Shown: positions 48,549-61,778 of the stretch, piece after piece
Layout of the letters: the number at the start of each line of letters is the position of its first letter
Numbering within the stretch: the stretch's first letter is position 1
NCBI RefSeq assembly: GCF_964656455.1
Contig: NC_135715.1
Span: 82,314,414 to 82,378,413, forward strand
DNA from: Halichoerus grypus
Lineage: Eukaryota > Chordata > Mammalia > Carnivora > Phocidae
Direction of reading: 5' to 3'
DNA length: 64,000 nucleotides
The notes under the pieces: model-generated
The model's input: the letters and a program-made list of their open reading frames with translations, nothing else
Told to the model about the DNA's origin: nothing
Database searches by the model: none
Program-made: the position numbers and the translations under genes

Positions 48549-51500
48549 AGTGAGAAACAGGCCGGAGCGGAAGGCAGTTCTCAACTCACCTCTTGTTTAT
48601 GAGGCTAGTACCCTTGCCCCGGGTGTGCCTGCAGGGCTAAAGCCAACCACCTAACTCAAAGGAACAACTCTGTAGAGATTTCCTGCTTCGGCTAAAGTAG
48701 CCATGCCGGAGGGTGGACGCATTTTGCTGTGTGCATGCGTGAGCGCACTGCAAGTGAGTCCAGACCCATTTTCCGTGTGGGACTCAGGCCCCGGCAGAAG
48801 GCAGAACATGACTCCCCACTTGTTTCCTGAGGCTAGCACTGCGGCCCCACTTTTGCATGGAAGTCTAATAGCAAGCGTTCTTTTTTTTAATTATTATTTA
48901 ATGTTTTTATTGTTATGTTAATCCCCATACATTACATCATTAGTTTTAGATATAGTGTTCCATGATTCATTGTTTGTGCATAACACCCAGTGCTCCATGC
49001 AGAACGTGCCCTGCTCAATACCCATCACCAGGCTAAGCCATCCTCCCAGCCCCCTCCCCTCTAGAACCCTCAGTTTGTTTTTCAGAGTCCATCATCTCTC
49101 ATGGTTCTTCTCCCCCTCCGATTTTCCCCCCTTCATTCTTCCCCTCCTGCTACATTCTTCTTCTTCTTTTTTTCTTTCTTAACATATATTGCATTATTTG
49201 TTTCAGAGGTACAGATCTGAGATTCAACAGTCTTGCACAATTCACAGCGCTTACCAGAACACATACCCTCCACAGTGTCCAACACCCAGTGACCCCATCC
49301 CTCCCACCCCACCCCCCACTCTAGCAACCCTCAGTTTGTTTCCTGAGATTAAGAATTCCTCATATCAGTGAGGTCATATGATACATGTCTTTCTCGGTTT
49401 GACTTATTTCGCTCAGCATGATACCCTCCAGTTCCATCCACGTCGTTGCAGATGGCAAGATCTCATTCCTTTTGATGGCTGCATAATATTCCATTGTATA
49501 TATATATATACCCCCTCTTCTTTATCCATTCATCTGTTGGTGGACATGGCTCTTTCCACAGTTTGGCTATTGTGGACATTCATAGCAAGCGTTCTAACTC
49601 GGAGAAACAACACTGAAGAGAAACCGTGCTTTAGCTACCGACGACCTCTATGTGGGAGGAAGCAGTTTAGGGTGTACGGTGGGTGAGAGCCTGGGGACGG
49701 GTTCCGTTTCGTGAAATCGAGGGAGAGACAGGCCGGAGAGAAGGCAGCTCTCAACTCAAACCATGGTTATGGGGCTAGTACCGTTGCCCCGGGTGTGTGT
49801 GCAGGCTTCATGAAAACTGCCTAACTCGAAGGAAAAACTCGCTGGAGAATCCATGCTTCAGCTAAAAGAGCCGCTCCTGAGGGTGGAAGCATTTTGTTGT
49901 GTGCGTGCATGAGAGCACTGCAAGGGAGTCCAAAGCTTTTTGTGAATGAGCCTCAGGCCCCAGCAGAAGGCAGAACACGACTCCCCATGTATTTCATCAC
50001 GCTAGCACGGCAGCCCCACTTTTGCATGGAAGTCTAACAGCTAGTGTTCTCACTCGAAGAAACAACACTGTAGAGAAACCGTGCTTTAGCTACCGTCGAC
50101 CTCTAGACGGAGGAAGCATTACACGGAGTACCGTGGCTGAGAGCCTGGGGAACGGGTTCCATACGTGAAACCAAGGGAGAAATAGGTCCGGGCAGAAGGC
50201 ACCTCTGGACTCAGCTCTTGCTACCTGAAGCTAAGACTACTGCTCCATGTGTGCTTGGAATGCTATGTGCTCGACCCTGACTGGGAAGAAACAAGTCTGT
50301 AAAGAATCCCAGCTGCAGCTCATTCGCCTACCAGGCTACTAACACCAAGAATCAATGCCGTAGCCTTACCGCGCTTTAGCTACCATTGCCGTTCCTGAAG
50401 CCGCAGGAGTTGTATAGTGGTCGTGTATGAGAGACCGGGGAAAGGGTCCCATACGTGAAATGGAGTGAGAAACAGGCCGGTGCGGAAGGCAGCTCTCAAC
50501 TCACCTCTTGTTTATGAGGCTAGTCCCCTTGCCCCGGGTGTGCCTGCAGGCCATAAGCCAACCACCTAACTCAAAGGAACAACTCTGTAGGGAATTCCTG
50601 CTTCGGCTAAAAGAGCCATGCCTCAGGGTGGACGCATTGTGTGGTGTGCATGCGTGAGTGCACAGCAAGTGAGTCCAAAACCATTTTCCTTGTGAGACCC
50701 AGGCCCCGGAAGAAGCCAGAACACGACTCCCCACTTGCTCCATGAAACTACTACTGCGGCCCCACTTTTGAATGGAAGTCTAATAGCTAGCTTTCTAACT
50801 CGAACAAACAACACTGTAGACAAACCGTGCTTTAGCTACCGTCGACCTCTCTGTGGGCGAAGCAGTTTAGGGTGTACTGTGGCTGAGAGCCTGGGGACGG
50901 TTTCAATATCGTAATATCGGGGGAGAGACAGGCCGGTACAGAAGGCAGCTCTCAACCCACATCATGGTTATGGGGCTAGTACCGTTGCCCAGGGTAAACA
51001 CAGCCACCTAACTCGAAGGAGAATCTCGGTTCAGAGCTTGTGCGTCAGGTCAAACAGCTGCTCCTGAGGGTGGCAGCATTTTGTTGTGTGCGTGCGTGAG
51101 AGCACTGCAAGAAGTCCAAAGCTTTTTGCGAGCGAGACTCAGGCCCCAGCGAAAGGCAGAACACGACTCCCCATGTGTTTCATCACGCTAGCACGGCAGC
51201 CCCACTTTTGCATGGAAGTCTAATAGCTAGCGTTCTAACTCGAAGAAACTACACAGCAGAGAAACCGTGCTTTAGCTACCGTCGACCTCTCTGTGGGCGA
51301 AGCAGTTTAGGGTGTACTGTGGCTGAGAGCCTGGGCACAGTTTCAATATCATAATATCGGGGAGAGGCAGGCCGGTACAGAAGGCAGCTCTCAACACACA
51401 TCATGGTTATGGGGCTGGTACCGTTCGCCAGGGTGTGTGTGCAGGCTTCAACACAGCCACCTAACTCGAAGGAAAACTTGATTGAGAGCCTGTGCTTCAG

Positions 51501-52958
51501 GTAAAACAGGTGCTCCTGAGGGTGGCAGCATTTTGTTGTGTGCGTGCGTGAGAGTAGTGCAAGGGAGTCCAAAGCTTTTTGCGAGTGAGACTCAGGCCCC
51601 AGCAAAAGGCAGAACACGACTCCCCATGTGTTTGACCAAGCTAGCACGGCAGCCCCACATTTGCATGGCAGTCTAATAGCTAGCGTTCTAACTCGAAGAA
51701 ACAACACTGTAGAGAAACCGTGCTTTAGCTACCGTCGACCTCTCTGTGGGCGGAGCAGTTTAGGGTGTACTGTGGCTGAGAGCCTGGGGACGGTTTCAAT
51801 ATCGTAATATCGGGGGAGAGACAGGCCGGTACAGAAGGCAGCTCTTAACTCACATCCTGGTTATGGGGCTAGTACCATTCGAGAGGGTGTGTGTGCCGCC
51901 TTAAACACAGCCACCTAACTCGAAGGAAAAACTCGGTTGAGAGCCTGTGCTGCAGGTAAAACAGCTGCTCCTGAGGGTGGCAGCATTTTGTGGTGTGCGT
52001 GCGTGAGAGCACTGCAAGGGAGTCCAAAGCTTTTTGCGAGTGAGACTCAGGCCCCTGCGAAAGGCAGAACACGACTCCCCACGTGTTTGACCAAGCTAGC
52101 ACGGCAGCCCCACATTTGCATGGCAGTCTAATGGCTAGCGTTCTAACTCGAAGAAACAACACGGTAGAGAAATCGTGCTTTAGCTACCATCCACGTCTCT
52201 GAGGGAGGAAGCACTTTCCAGGCTACCGTGGGTGAGAGCCTGGGGAACGGGTTCCTTACGTGAGACCGAGGGAGAAGAAGTCCGGGCCAGAAGGCACCTC
52301 TCGACTCAGCTCTTGTTACCTGAAGCTAACACTACTGCTCCATGTGTGCATAGGAATGCTAAGTGCTCCACACTGTTTTGGCAGAAAGAAGCCGGTCAAG
52401 AATCCCAGCTTCAGCTCATTCGCCTCTCCACAGGGTGGCAGGATTTTCAACTCTGCTTGAGTGCAAACCTGGGGAATGAGTCCCAGCAGAATTCCGAGGC
52501 AGAAATAAGCATGGGCAGGAGGCAGCTATCGACTCAACTCTTGTTTCGGGAAACTAGATCGGCTCTCCCGTGTGTGCGTGTAGTCCTAAGTGCCATCCAC
52601 CCAACGGAAAGGAACAAAAGTGCGGAGGACCCGTGCCTCAGCAAAGATCGCCCTTCCTGAGCGTGCACTTCATCTGTTGTGTGTTTTTGTGAAAGCATGA
52701 GAAATGGAACCTAAACGTAACTCGGAGTGAGAAGCAGGCCTGGAAGGAAGGCTGCTGTCGACTCCCCTCTTGTTTGAGGAGATTAGCACTGCTGTACCCT
52801 GTGTGCCTGGAAGCCTAGTTCCCAGGCTACTAACACCAAGAATCAATGCTATAGAGTTACTGCGCTTGAGTTAACATTGCCGTTCCTGAAGCCAGAGGAA
52901 TTTGACAGTGCTCGTGTCTGTCTGAGAGCCCGGGGAAAGGGTCCCATACGTGAAATGG
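48549..52958 (+). repeat. HOR unit 12, 4410 bp, monomer-9 deletion type
   Basis: A 1-bp deletion near 51110 (ctgcaagaagtcc, where others have ctgcaaggaagtcc) balances the extra G in monomer 12. The deletion is shared only with units 13 and 14. All other diagnostic sites have the right-subfamily state, with ccccatg at monomer 9 and gctggtacc at monomer 10. Confidence 0.95.
48882..49581 (-). mobile_element. L1 fragment, unit 12
   Basis: TA run of 7 and ccatgattc. No private base seen. Confidence 0.93.
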
Positions 52959-55900
52959 AGTGAGAAACAGGCCGGAGCGGAAGGCAGTTCTCAACTCACC
53001 TCTTGTTTATGAGGCTAGTACCCTTGCCCCGGGTGTGCCTGCAGGGCTAAAGCCAACCACCTAACTCAAAGGAACAACTCTGTAGAGATTTCCTGCTTCG
53101 GCTAAAGTAGCCATGCCGGAGGGTGGACGCATTTTGCTGTGTGCATGCGTGAGCGCACTGCAAGTGAGTCCAGACCCATTTTCCGTGTGGGACTCAGGCC
53201 CCGGCAGAAGGCAGAACATGACTCCCCACTTGTTTCCTGAGGCTAGCACTGCGGCCCCACTTTTGCATGGAAGTCTAATAGCAAGCGTTCTTTTTTTTAA
53301 TTATTATTTAATGTTTTTATTGTTATGTTAATCCCCATACATTACATCATTAGTTTTAGATATAGTGTTCCATGATTCATTGTTTGTGCATAACACCCAG
53401 TGCTCCATGCAGAACGTGCCCTGCTCAATACCCATCACCAGGCTAAGCCATCCTCCCAGCCCCCTCCCCTCTAGAACCCTCAGTTTGTTTTTCAGAGTCC
53501 ATCATCTCTCATGGTTCTTCTCCCCCTCCGATTTTCCCCCCTTCATTCTTCCCCTCCTGCTACATTCTTCTTCTTCTTTTTTTCTTTCTTAACATATATT
53601 GCATTATTTGTTTCAGAGGTACAGATCTGAGATTCAACAGTCTTGCACAATTCACAGCGCTTACCAGAACACATACCCTCCACAGTGTCCAACACCCAGT
53701 GACCCCATCCCTCCCACCCCACCCCCCACTCTAGCAACCCTCAGTTTGTTTCCTGAGATTAAGAATTCCTCATATCAGTGAGGTCATATGATACATGTCT
53801 TTCTCGGTTTGACTTATTTCGCTCAGCATGATACCCTCCAGTTCCATCCACGTCGTTGCAGATGGCAAGATCTCATTCCTTTTGATGGCTGCATAATATT
53901 CCATTGTATATATATATATACCCCCTCTTCTTTATCCATTCATCTGTTGGTGGACATGGCTCTTTCCACAGTTTGGCTATTGTGGACATTCATAGCAAGC
54001 GTTCTAACTCGGAGAAACAACACTGAAGAGAAACCGTGCTTTAGCTACCGACGACCTCTATGTGGGAGGAAGCAGTTTAGGGTGTACGGTGGGTGAGAGC
54101 CTGGGGACGGGTTCCGTTTCGTGAAATCGAGGGAGAGACAGGCCGGAGAGAAGGCAGCTCTCAACTCAAACCATGGTTATGGGGCTAGTACCGTTGCCCC
54201 GGGTGTGTGTGCAGGCTTCATGAAAACTGCCTAACTCGAAGGAAAAACTCGCTGGAGAATCCATGCTTCAGCTAAAAGAGCCGCTCCTGAGGGTGGAAGC
54301 ATTTTGTTGTGTGCGTGCATGAGAGCACTGCAAGGGAGTCCAAAGCTTTTTGTGAATGAGCCTCAGGCCCCAGCAGAAGGCAGAACACGACTCCCCATGT
54401 ATTTCATCACGCTAGCACGGCAGCCCCACTTTTGCATGGAAGTCTAACAGCTAGTGTTCTCACTCGAAGAAACAACACTGTAGAGAAACCGTGCTTTAGC
54501 TACCGTCGACCTCTAGACGGAGGAAGCATTACACGGAGTACCGTGGCTGAGAGCCTGGGGAACGGGTTCCATACGTGAAACCAAGGGAGAAATAGGTCCG
54601 GGCAGAAGGCACCTCTGGACTCAGCTCTTGCTACCTGAAGCTAAGACTACTGCTCCATGTGTGCTTGGAATGCTATGTGCTCGACCCTGACTGGGAAGAA
54701 ACAAGTCTGTAAAGAATCCCAGCTGCAGCTCATTCGCCTACCAGGCTACTAACACCAAGAATCAATGCCGTAGCCTTACCGCGCTTTAGCTACCATTGCC
54801 GTTCCTGAAGCCGCAGGAGTTGTATAGTGGTCGTGTATGAGAGACCGGGGAAAGGGTCCCATACGTGAAATGGAGTGAGAAACAGGCCGGTGCGGAAGGC
54901 AGCTCTCAACTCACCTCTTGTTTATGAGGCTAGTCCCCTTGCCCCGGGTGTGCCTGCAGGCCATAAGCCAACCACCTAACTCAAAGGAACAACTCTGTAG
55001 GGAATTCCTGCTTCGGCTAAAAGAGCCATGCCTCAGGGTGGACGCATTGTGTGGTGTGCATGCGTGAGTGCACAGCAAGTGAGTCCAAAACCATTTTCCT
55101 TGTGAGACCCAGGCCCCGGAAGAAGCCAGAACACGACTCCCCACTTGCTCCATGAAACTACTACTGCGGCCCCACTTTTGAATGGAAGTCTAATAGCTAG
55201 CTTTCTAACTCGAACAAACAACACTGTAGACAAACCGTGCTTTAGCTACCGTCGACCTCTCTGTGGGCGAAGCAGTTTAGGGTGTACTGTGGCTGAGAGC
55301 CTGGGGACGGTTTCAATATCGTAATATCGGGGGAGAGACAGGCCGGTACAGAAGGCAGCTCTCAACCCACATCATGGTTATGGGGCTAGTACCGTTGCCC
55401 AGGGTAAACACAGCCACCTAACTCGAAGGAGAATCTCGGTTCAGAGCTTGTGCGTCAGGTCAAACAGCTGCTCCTGAGGGTGGCAGCATTTTGTTGTGTG
55501 CGTGCGTGAGAGCACTGCAAGAAGTCCAAAGCTTTTTGCGAGCGAGACTCAGGCCCCAGCGAAAGGCAGAACACGACTCCCCATGTGTTTCATCACGCTA
55601 GCACGGCAGCCCCACTTTTGCATGGAAGTCTAATAGCTAGCGTTCTAACTCGAAGAAACTACACAGCAGAGAAACCGTGCTTTAGCTACCGTCGACCTCT
55701 CTGTGGGCGAAGCAGTTTAGGGTGTACTGTGGCTGAGAGCCTGGGCACAGTTTCAATATCATAATATCGGGGAGAGGCAGGCCGGTACAGAAGGCAGCTC
55801 TCAACACACATCATGGTTATGGGGCTGGTACCGTTCGCCAGGGTGTGTGTGCAGGCTTCAACACAGCCACCTAACTCGAAGGAAAACTTGATTGAGAGCC

Positions 55901-57368
55901 TGTGCTTCAGGTAAAACAGGTGCTCCTGAGGGTGGCAGCATTTTGTTGTGTGCGTGCGTGAGAGTAGTGCAAGGGAGTCCAAAGCTTTTTGCGAGTGAGA
56001 CTCAGGCCCCAGCAAAAGGCAGAACACGACTCCCCATGTGTTTGACCAAGCTAGCACGGCAGCCCCACATTTGCATGGCAGTCTAATAGCTAGCGTTCTA
56101 ACTCGAAGAAACAACACTGTAGAGAAACCGTGCTTTAGCTACCGTCGACCTCTCTGTGGGCGGAGCAGTTTAGGGTGTACTGTGGCTGAGAGCCTGGGGA
56201 CGGTTTCAATATCGTAATATCGGGGGAGAGACAGGCCGGTACAGAAGGCAGCTCTTAACTCACATCCTGGTTATGGGGCTAGTACCATTCGAGAGGGTGT
56301 GTGTGCCGCCTTAAACACAGCCACCTAACTCGAAGGAAAAACTCGGTTGAGAGCCTGTGCTGCAGGTAAAACAGCTGCTCCTGAGGGTGGCAGCATTTTG
56401 TGGTGTGCGTGCGTGAGAGCACTGCAAGGGAGTCCAAAGCTTTTTGCGAGTGAGACTCAGGCCCCTGCGAAAGGCAGAACACGACTCCCCACGTGTTTGA
56501 CCAAGCTAGCACGGCAGCCCCACATTTGCATGGCAGTCTAATGGCTAGCGTTCTAACTCGAAGAAACAACACGGTAGAGAAATCGTGCTTTAGCTACCAT
56601 CCACGTCTCTGAGGGAGGAAGCACTTTCCAGGCTACCGTGGGTGAGAGCCTGGGGAACGGGTTCCTTACGTGAGACCGAGGGAGAAGAAGTCCGGGCCAG
56701 AAGGCACCTCTCGACTCAGCTCTTGTTACCTGAAGCTAACACTACTGCTCCATGTGTGCATAGGAATGCTAAGTGCTCCACACTGTTTTGGCAGAAAGAA
56801 GCCGGTCAAGAATCCCAGCTTCAGCTCATTCGCCTCTCCACAGGGTGGCAGGATTTTCAACTCTGCTTGAGTGCAAACCTGGGGAATGAGTCCCAGCAGA
56901 ATTCCGAGGCAGAAATAAGCATGGGCAGGAGGCAGCTATCGACTCAACTCTTGTTTCGGGAAACTAGATCGGCTCTCCCGTGTGTGCGTGTAGTCCTAAG
57001 TGCCATCCACCCAACGGAAAGGAACAAAAGTGCGGAGGACCCGTGCCTCAGCAAAGATCGCCCTTCCTGAGCGTGCACTTCATCTGTTGTGTGTTTTTGT
57101 GAAAGCATGAGAAATGGAACCTAAACGTAACTCGGAGTGAGAAGCAGGCCTGGAAGGAAGGCTGCTGTCGACTCCCCTCTTGTTTGAGGAGATTAGCACT
57201 GCTGTACCCTGTGTGCCTGGAAGCCTAGTTCCCAGGCTACTAACACCAAGAATCAATGCTATAGAGTTACTGCGCTTGAGTTAACATTGCCGTTCCTGAA
57301 GCCAGAGGAATTTGACAGTGCTCGTGTCTGTCTGAGAGCCCGGGGAAAGGGTCCCATACGTGAAATGG
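52959..57368 (+). repeat. HOR unit 13, 4410 bp, apparently identical to unit 12
   Basis: By eye I found no base separating this unit from unit 12 at exactly 4410-bp spacing, including the monomer-9 deletion near 55520. This is the most homogeneous adjacent pair in the window. A full alignment would be needed to confirm zero differences. Confidence 0.94.
53292..53991 (-). mobile_element. L1 fragment, unit 13
   Basis: Looks identical to the unit 12 copy. Confidence 0.93.
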
Positions 57369-60300
57369 AGTGAGAAACAGGCCGGAGCGGAAGGCAGTTC
57401 TCAACTCACCTCTTGTTTATGAGGCTAGTACCCTTGCCCCGGGTGTGCCTGCAGGGCTAAAGCCAACCACCTAACTCAAAGGAACAACTCTGTAGAGATT
57501 TCCTGCTTCGGCTAAAGTAGCCATGCCGGAGGGTGGACGCATTTTGCTGTGTGCATGCGTGAGCGCACTGCAAGTGAGTCCAGACCCATTTTCCGTGTGG
57601 GACTCAGGCCCCGGCAGAAGGCAGAACATGACTCCCCACTTGTTTCCTGAGGCTAGCACTGCGGCCCCACTTTTGCATGGAAGTCTAATAGCAAGCGTTC
57701 TTTTTTTTAATTATTATTTAATGTTTTTATTGTTATGTTAATCCCCATACATTACATCATTAGTTTTAGATATAGTGTTCCATGATTCATTGTTTGTGCA
57801 TAACACCCAGTGCTCCATGCAGAACGTGCCCTGCTCAATACCCATCACCAGGCTAAGCCATCCTCCCAGCCCCCTCCCCTCTAGAACCCTCAGTTTGTTT
57901 TTCAGAGTCCATCATCTCTCATGGTTCTTCTCCCCCTCCGATTTTCCCCCCTTCATTCTTCCCCTCCTGCTACATTCTTCTTCTTCTTTTTTTCTTTCTT
58001 AACATATATTGCATTATTTGTTTCAGAGGTACAGATCTGAGATTCAACAGTCTTGCACAATTCACAGCGCTTACCAGAACACATACCCTCCACAGTGTCC
58101 AACACCCAGTGACCCCATCCCTCCCACCCCACCCCCCACTCTAGCAACCCTCAGTTTGTTTCCTGAGATTAAGAATTCCTCATATCAGTGAGGTCATATG
58201 ATACATGTCTTTCTCGGTTTGACTTATTTCGCTCAGCATGATACCCTCCAGTTCCATCCACGTCGTTGCAGATGGCAAGATCTCATTCCTTTTGATGGCT
58301 GCATAATATTCCATTGTATATATATATATACCCCCTCTTCTTTATCCATTCATCTGTTGGTGGACATGGCTCTTTCCACAGTTTGGCTATTGTGGACATT
58401 CATAGCAAGCGTTCTAACTCGGAGAAACAACACTGAAGAGAAACCGTGCTTTAGCTACCGACGACCTCTATGTGGGAGGAAGCAGTTTAGGGTGTACGGT
58501 GGGTGAGAGCCTGGGGACGGGTTCCGTTTCGTGAAATCGAGGGAGAGACAGGCCGGAGAGAAGGCAGCTCTCAACTCAAACCATGGTTATGGGGCTAGTA
58601 CCGTTGCCCCGGGTGTGTGTGCAGGCTTCATGAAAACTGCCTAACTCGAAGGAAAAACTCGCTGGAGAATCCATGCTTCAGCTAAAAGAGCCGCTCCTGA
58701 GGGTGGAAGCATTTTGTTGTGTGCGTGCATGAGAGCACTGCAAGGGAGTCCAAAGCTTTTTGTGAATGAGCCTCAGGCCCCAGCAGAAGGCAGAACACGA
58801 CTCCCCATGTATTTCATCACGCTAGCACGGCAGCCCCACTTTTGCATGGAAGTCTAACAGCTAGTGTTCTCACTCGAAGAAACAACACTGTAGACAAACC
58901 GTGCTTTAGCTACCGTCGACCTCTAGACGGAGGAAGCATTACACGGAGTACCGTGGCTGAGAGCCTGGGGAACGGGTTCCATACGTGAAACCAAGGGAGA
59001 AATAGGTCCGGGCAGAAGGCACCTCTGGACTCAGCTCTTGCTACCTGAAGCTAAGACTACTGCTCCATGTGTGCTTGGAATGCTATGTGCTCGACCCTGA
59101 CTGGGAAGAAACAAGTCTGTAAAGAATCCCAGCTGCAGCTCATTCGCCTACCAGGCTACTAACACCAAGAATCAATGCCGTAGCCTTACCGCGCTTTAGC
59201 TACCATTGCCGTTCCTGAAGCCGCAGGAGTTGTATAGTGGTCGTGTATGAGAGACCGGGGAAAGGGTCCCATACGTGAAATGGAGTGAGAAACAGGCCGG
59301 TGCGGAAGGCAGCTCTCAACTCACCTCTTGTTTATGAGGCTAGTCCCCTTGCCCCGGGTGTGCCTGCAGGCCATAAGCCAACCACCTAACTCAAAGGAAC
59401 AACTCTGTAGGGAATTCCTGCTTCGGCTAAAAGAGCCATGCCTCAGGGTGGACGCATTGTGTGGTGTGCATGCGTGAGTGCACAGCAAGGGAGTCCAAAA
59501 CCATTTTCCTTGTGAGACCCAGGCCCCGGAAGAAGCCAGAACACGACTCCCCACTTGCTCCATGAAACTACTACTGCGGCCCCACTTTTGAATGGAAGTC
59601 TAATAGCTAGCTTTCTAACTCGAACAAACAACACTGTAGACAAACCGTGCTTTAGCTACCGTCGACCTCTCTGTGGGCGAAGCAGTTTAGGGTGTACTGT
59701 GGCTGAGAGCCTGGGGACGGTTTCAATATCGTAATATCGGGGGAGAGACAGGCCGGTACAGAAGGCAGCTCTCAACCCACATCATGGTTATGGGGCTAGT
59801 ACCGTTGCCCAGGGTAAACACAGCCACCTAACTCGAAGGAGAATCTCGGTTCAGAGCTTGTGCGTCAGGTCAAACAGCTGCTCCTGAGGGTGGCAGCATT
59901 TTGTTGTGTGCGTGCGTGAGAGCACTGCAAGAAGTCCAAAGCTTTTTGCGAGCGAGACTCAGGCCCCAGCGAAAGGCAGAACACGACTCCCCATGTGTTT
60001 CATCACGCTAGCACGGCAGCCCCACTTTTGCATGGAAGTCTAATAGCTAGCGTTCTAACTCGAAGAAACTACACAGCAGAGAAACCGTGCTTTAGCTACC
60101 GTCGACCTCTCTGTGGGCGAAGCAGTTTAGGGTGTACTGTGGCTGAGAGCCTGGGCACAGTTTCAATATCATAATATCGGGGAGAGGCAGGCCGGTACAG
60201 AAGGCAGCTCTCAACACACATCATGGTTATGGGGCTGGTACCGTTCGCCAGGGTGTGTGTGCAGGCTTCAACACAGCCACCTAACTCGAAGGAAAACTTG

Positions 60301-61778
60301 ATTGAGAGCCTGTGCTTCAGGTAAAACAGGTGCTCCTGAGGGTGGCAGCATTTTGTTGTGTGCGTGCGTGAGAGTAGTGCAAGGGAGTCCAAAGCTTTTT
60401 GCGAGTGAGACTCAGGCCCCAGCAAAAGGCAGAACACGACTCCCCATGTGTTTGACCAAGCTAGCACGGCAGCCCCACATTTGCATGGCAGTCTAATAGC
60501 TAGCGTTCTAACTCGAAGAAACAACACTGTAGAGAAACCGTGCTTTAGCTACCGTCGACCTCTCTGTGGGCGGAGCAGTTTAGGGTGTACTGTGGCTGAG
60601 AGCCTGGGGACGGTTTCAATATCGTAATATCGGGGGAGAGACAGGCCGGTACAGAAGGCAGCTCTTAACTCACATCCTGGTTATGGGGCTAGTACCATTC
60701 GAGAGGGTGTGTGTGCCGCCTTAAACACAGCCACCTAACTCGAAGGAAAAACTCGGTTGAGAGCCTGTGCTGCAGGTAAAACAGCTGCTCCTGAGGGTGG
60801 CAGCATTTTGTGGTGTGCGTGCGTGAGAGCACTGCAAGGGAGTCCAAAGCTTTTTGCGATTGAGACTCAGGCCCCTGCGAAAGGCAGAACACGACTCCCC
60901 ACGTGTTTGACCAAGCTAGCACGGCAGCCCCACATTTGCATGGCAGTCTAATGGCTAGCGTTCTAACTCGAAGAAACAACACGGTAGAGAAATCGTGCTT
61001 TAGCTACCATCCACGTCTCTGAGGGAGGAAGCACTTTCCAGGCTACCGTGGGTGAGAGCCTGGGGAACGGGTTCCTTACGTGAGACCGAGGGAGAAGAAG
61101 TCCGGGCCAGAAGGCACCTCTCGACTCAGCTCTTGTTACCTGAAGCTAACACTACTGCTCCATGTGTGCATAGGAATGCTAAGTGCTCCACACTGTTTTG
61201 GCAGAAAGAAGCCGGTCAAGAATCCCAGCTTCAGCTCATTCGCCTCTCCACAGGGTGGCAGGATTTTCAACTCTGCTTGAGTGCAAACCTGGGGAATGAG
61301 TCCCAGCAGAATTCCGAGGCAGAAATAAGCATGGGCAGGAGGCAGCTATCGACTCAACTCTTGTTTCGGGAAACTAGATCGGCTCTCCCGTGTGTGCGTG
61401 TAGTCCTAAGTGCCATCCACCCAACGGAAAGGAACAAAAGTGCGGAGGACCCGTGCCTCAGCAAAGATCGCCCTTCCTGAGCGTGCACTTCATCTGTTGT
61501 GTGTTTTTGTGAAAGCATGAGAAATGGAACCTAAACGTAACTCGGAGTGAGAAGCAGGCCTGGAAGGAAGGCTGCTGTCGACTCCCCTCTTGTTTGAGGA
61601 GATTAGCACTGCTGTACCCTGTGTGCCTGGAAGCCTAGTTCCCAGGCTACTAACACCAAGAATCAATGCTATAGAGTTACTGCGCTTGAGTTAACATTGC
61701 CGTTCCTGAAGCCAGAGGAATTTGACAGTGCTCGTGTCTGTCTGAGAGCCCGGGGAAAGGGTCCCATACGTGAAATGG
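57369..61778 (+). repeat. HOR unit 14, 4410 bp, mosaic
   Basis: It is like unit 13 but with C at 58895 (tgtagacaaa, as in units 2, 3 and 15), G at 59490 (cacagcaaggg, the left-type state) and a private T at 60860 (gcgattgag). The monomer-9 deletion near 59930 and the right-type extra G are retained. Confidence 0.94.
57702..58401 (-). mobile_element. L1 fragment, unit 14
   Basis: TA run of 7 and ccatgattc. No private base seen within the element, although the surrounding unit is mosaic. Confidence 0.93.
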
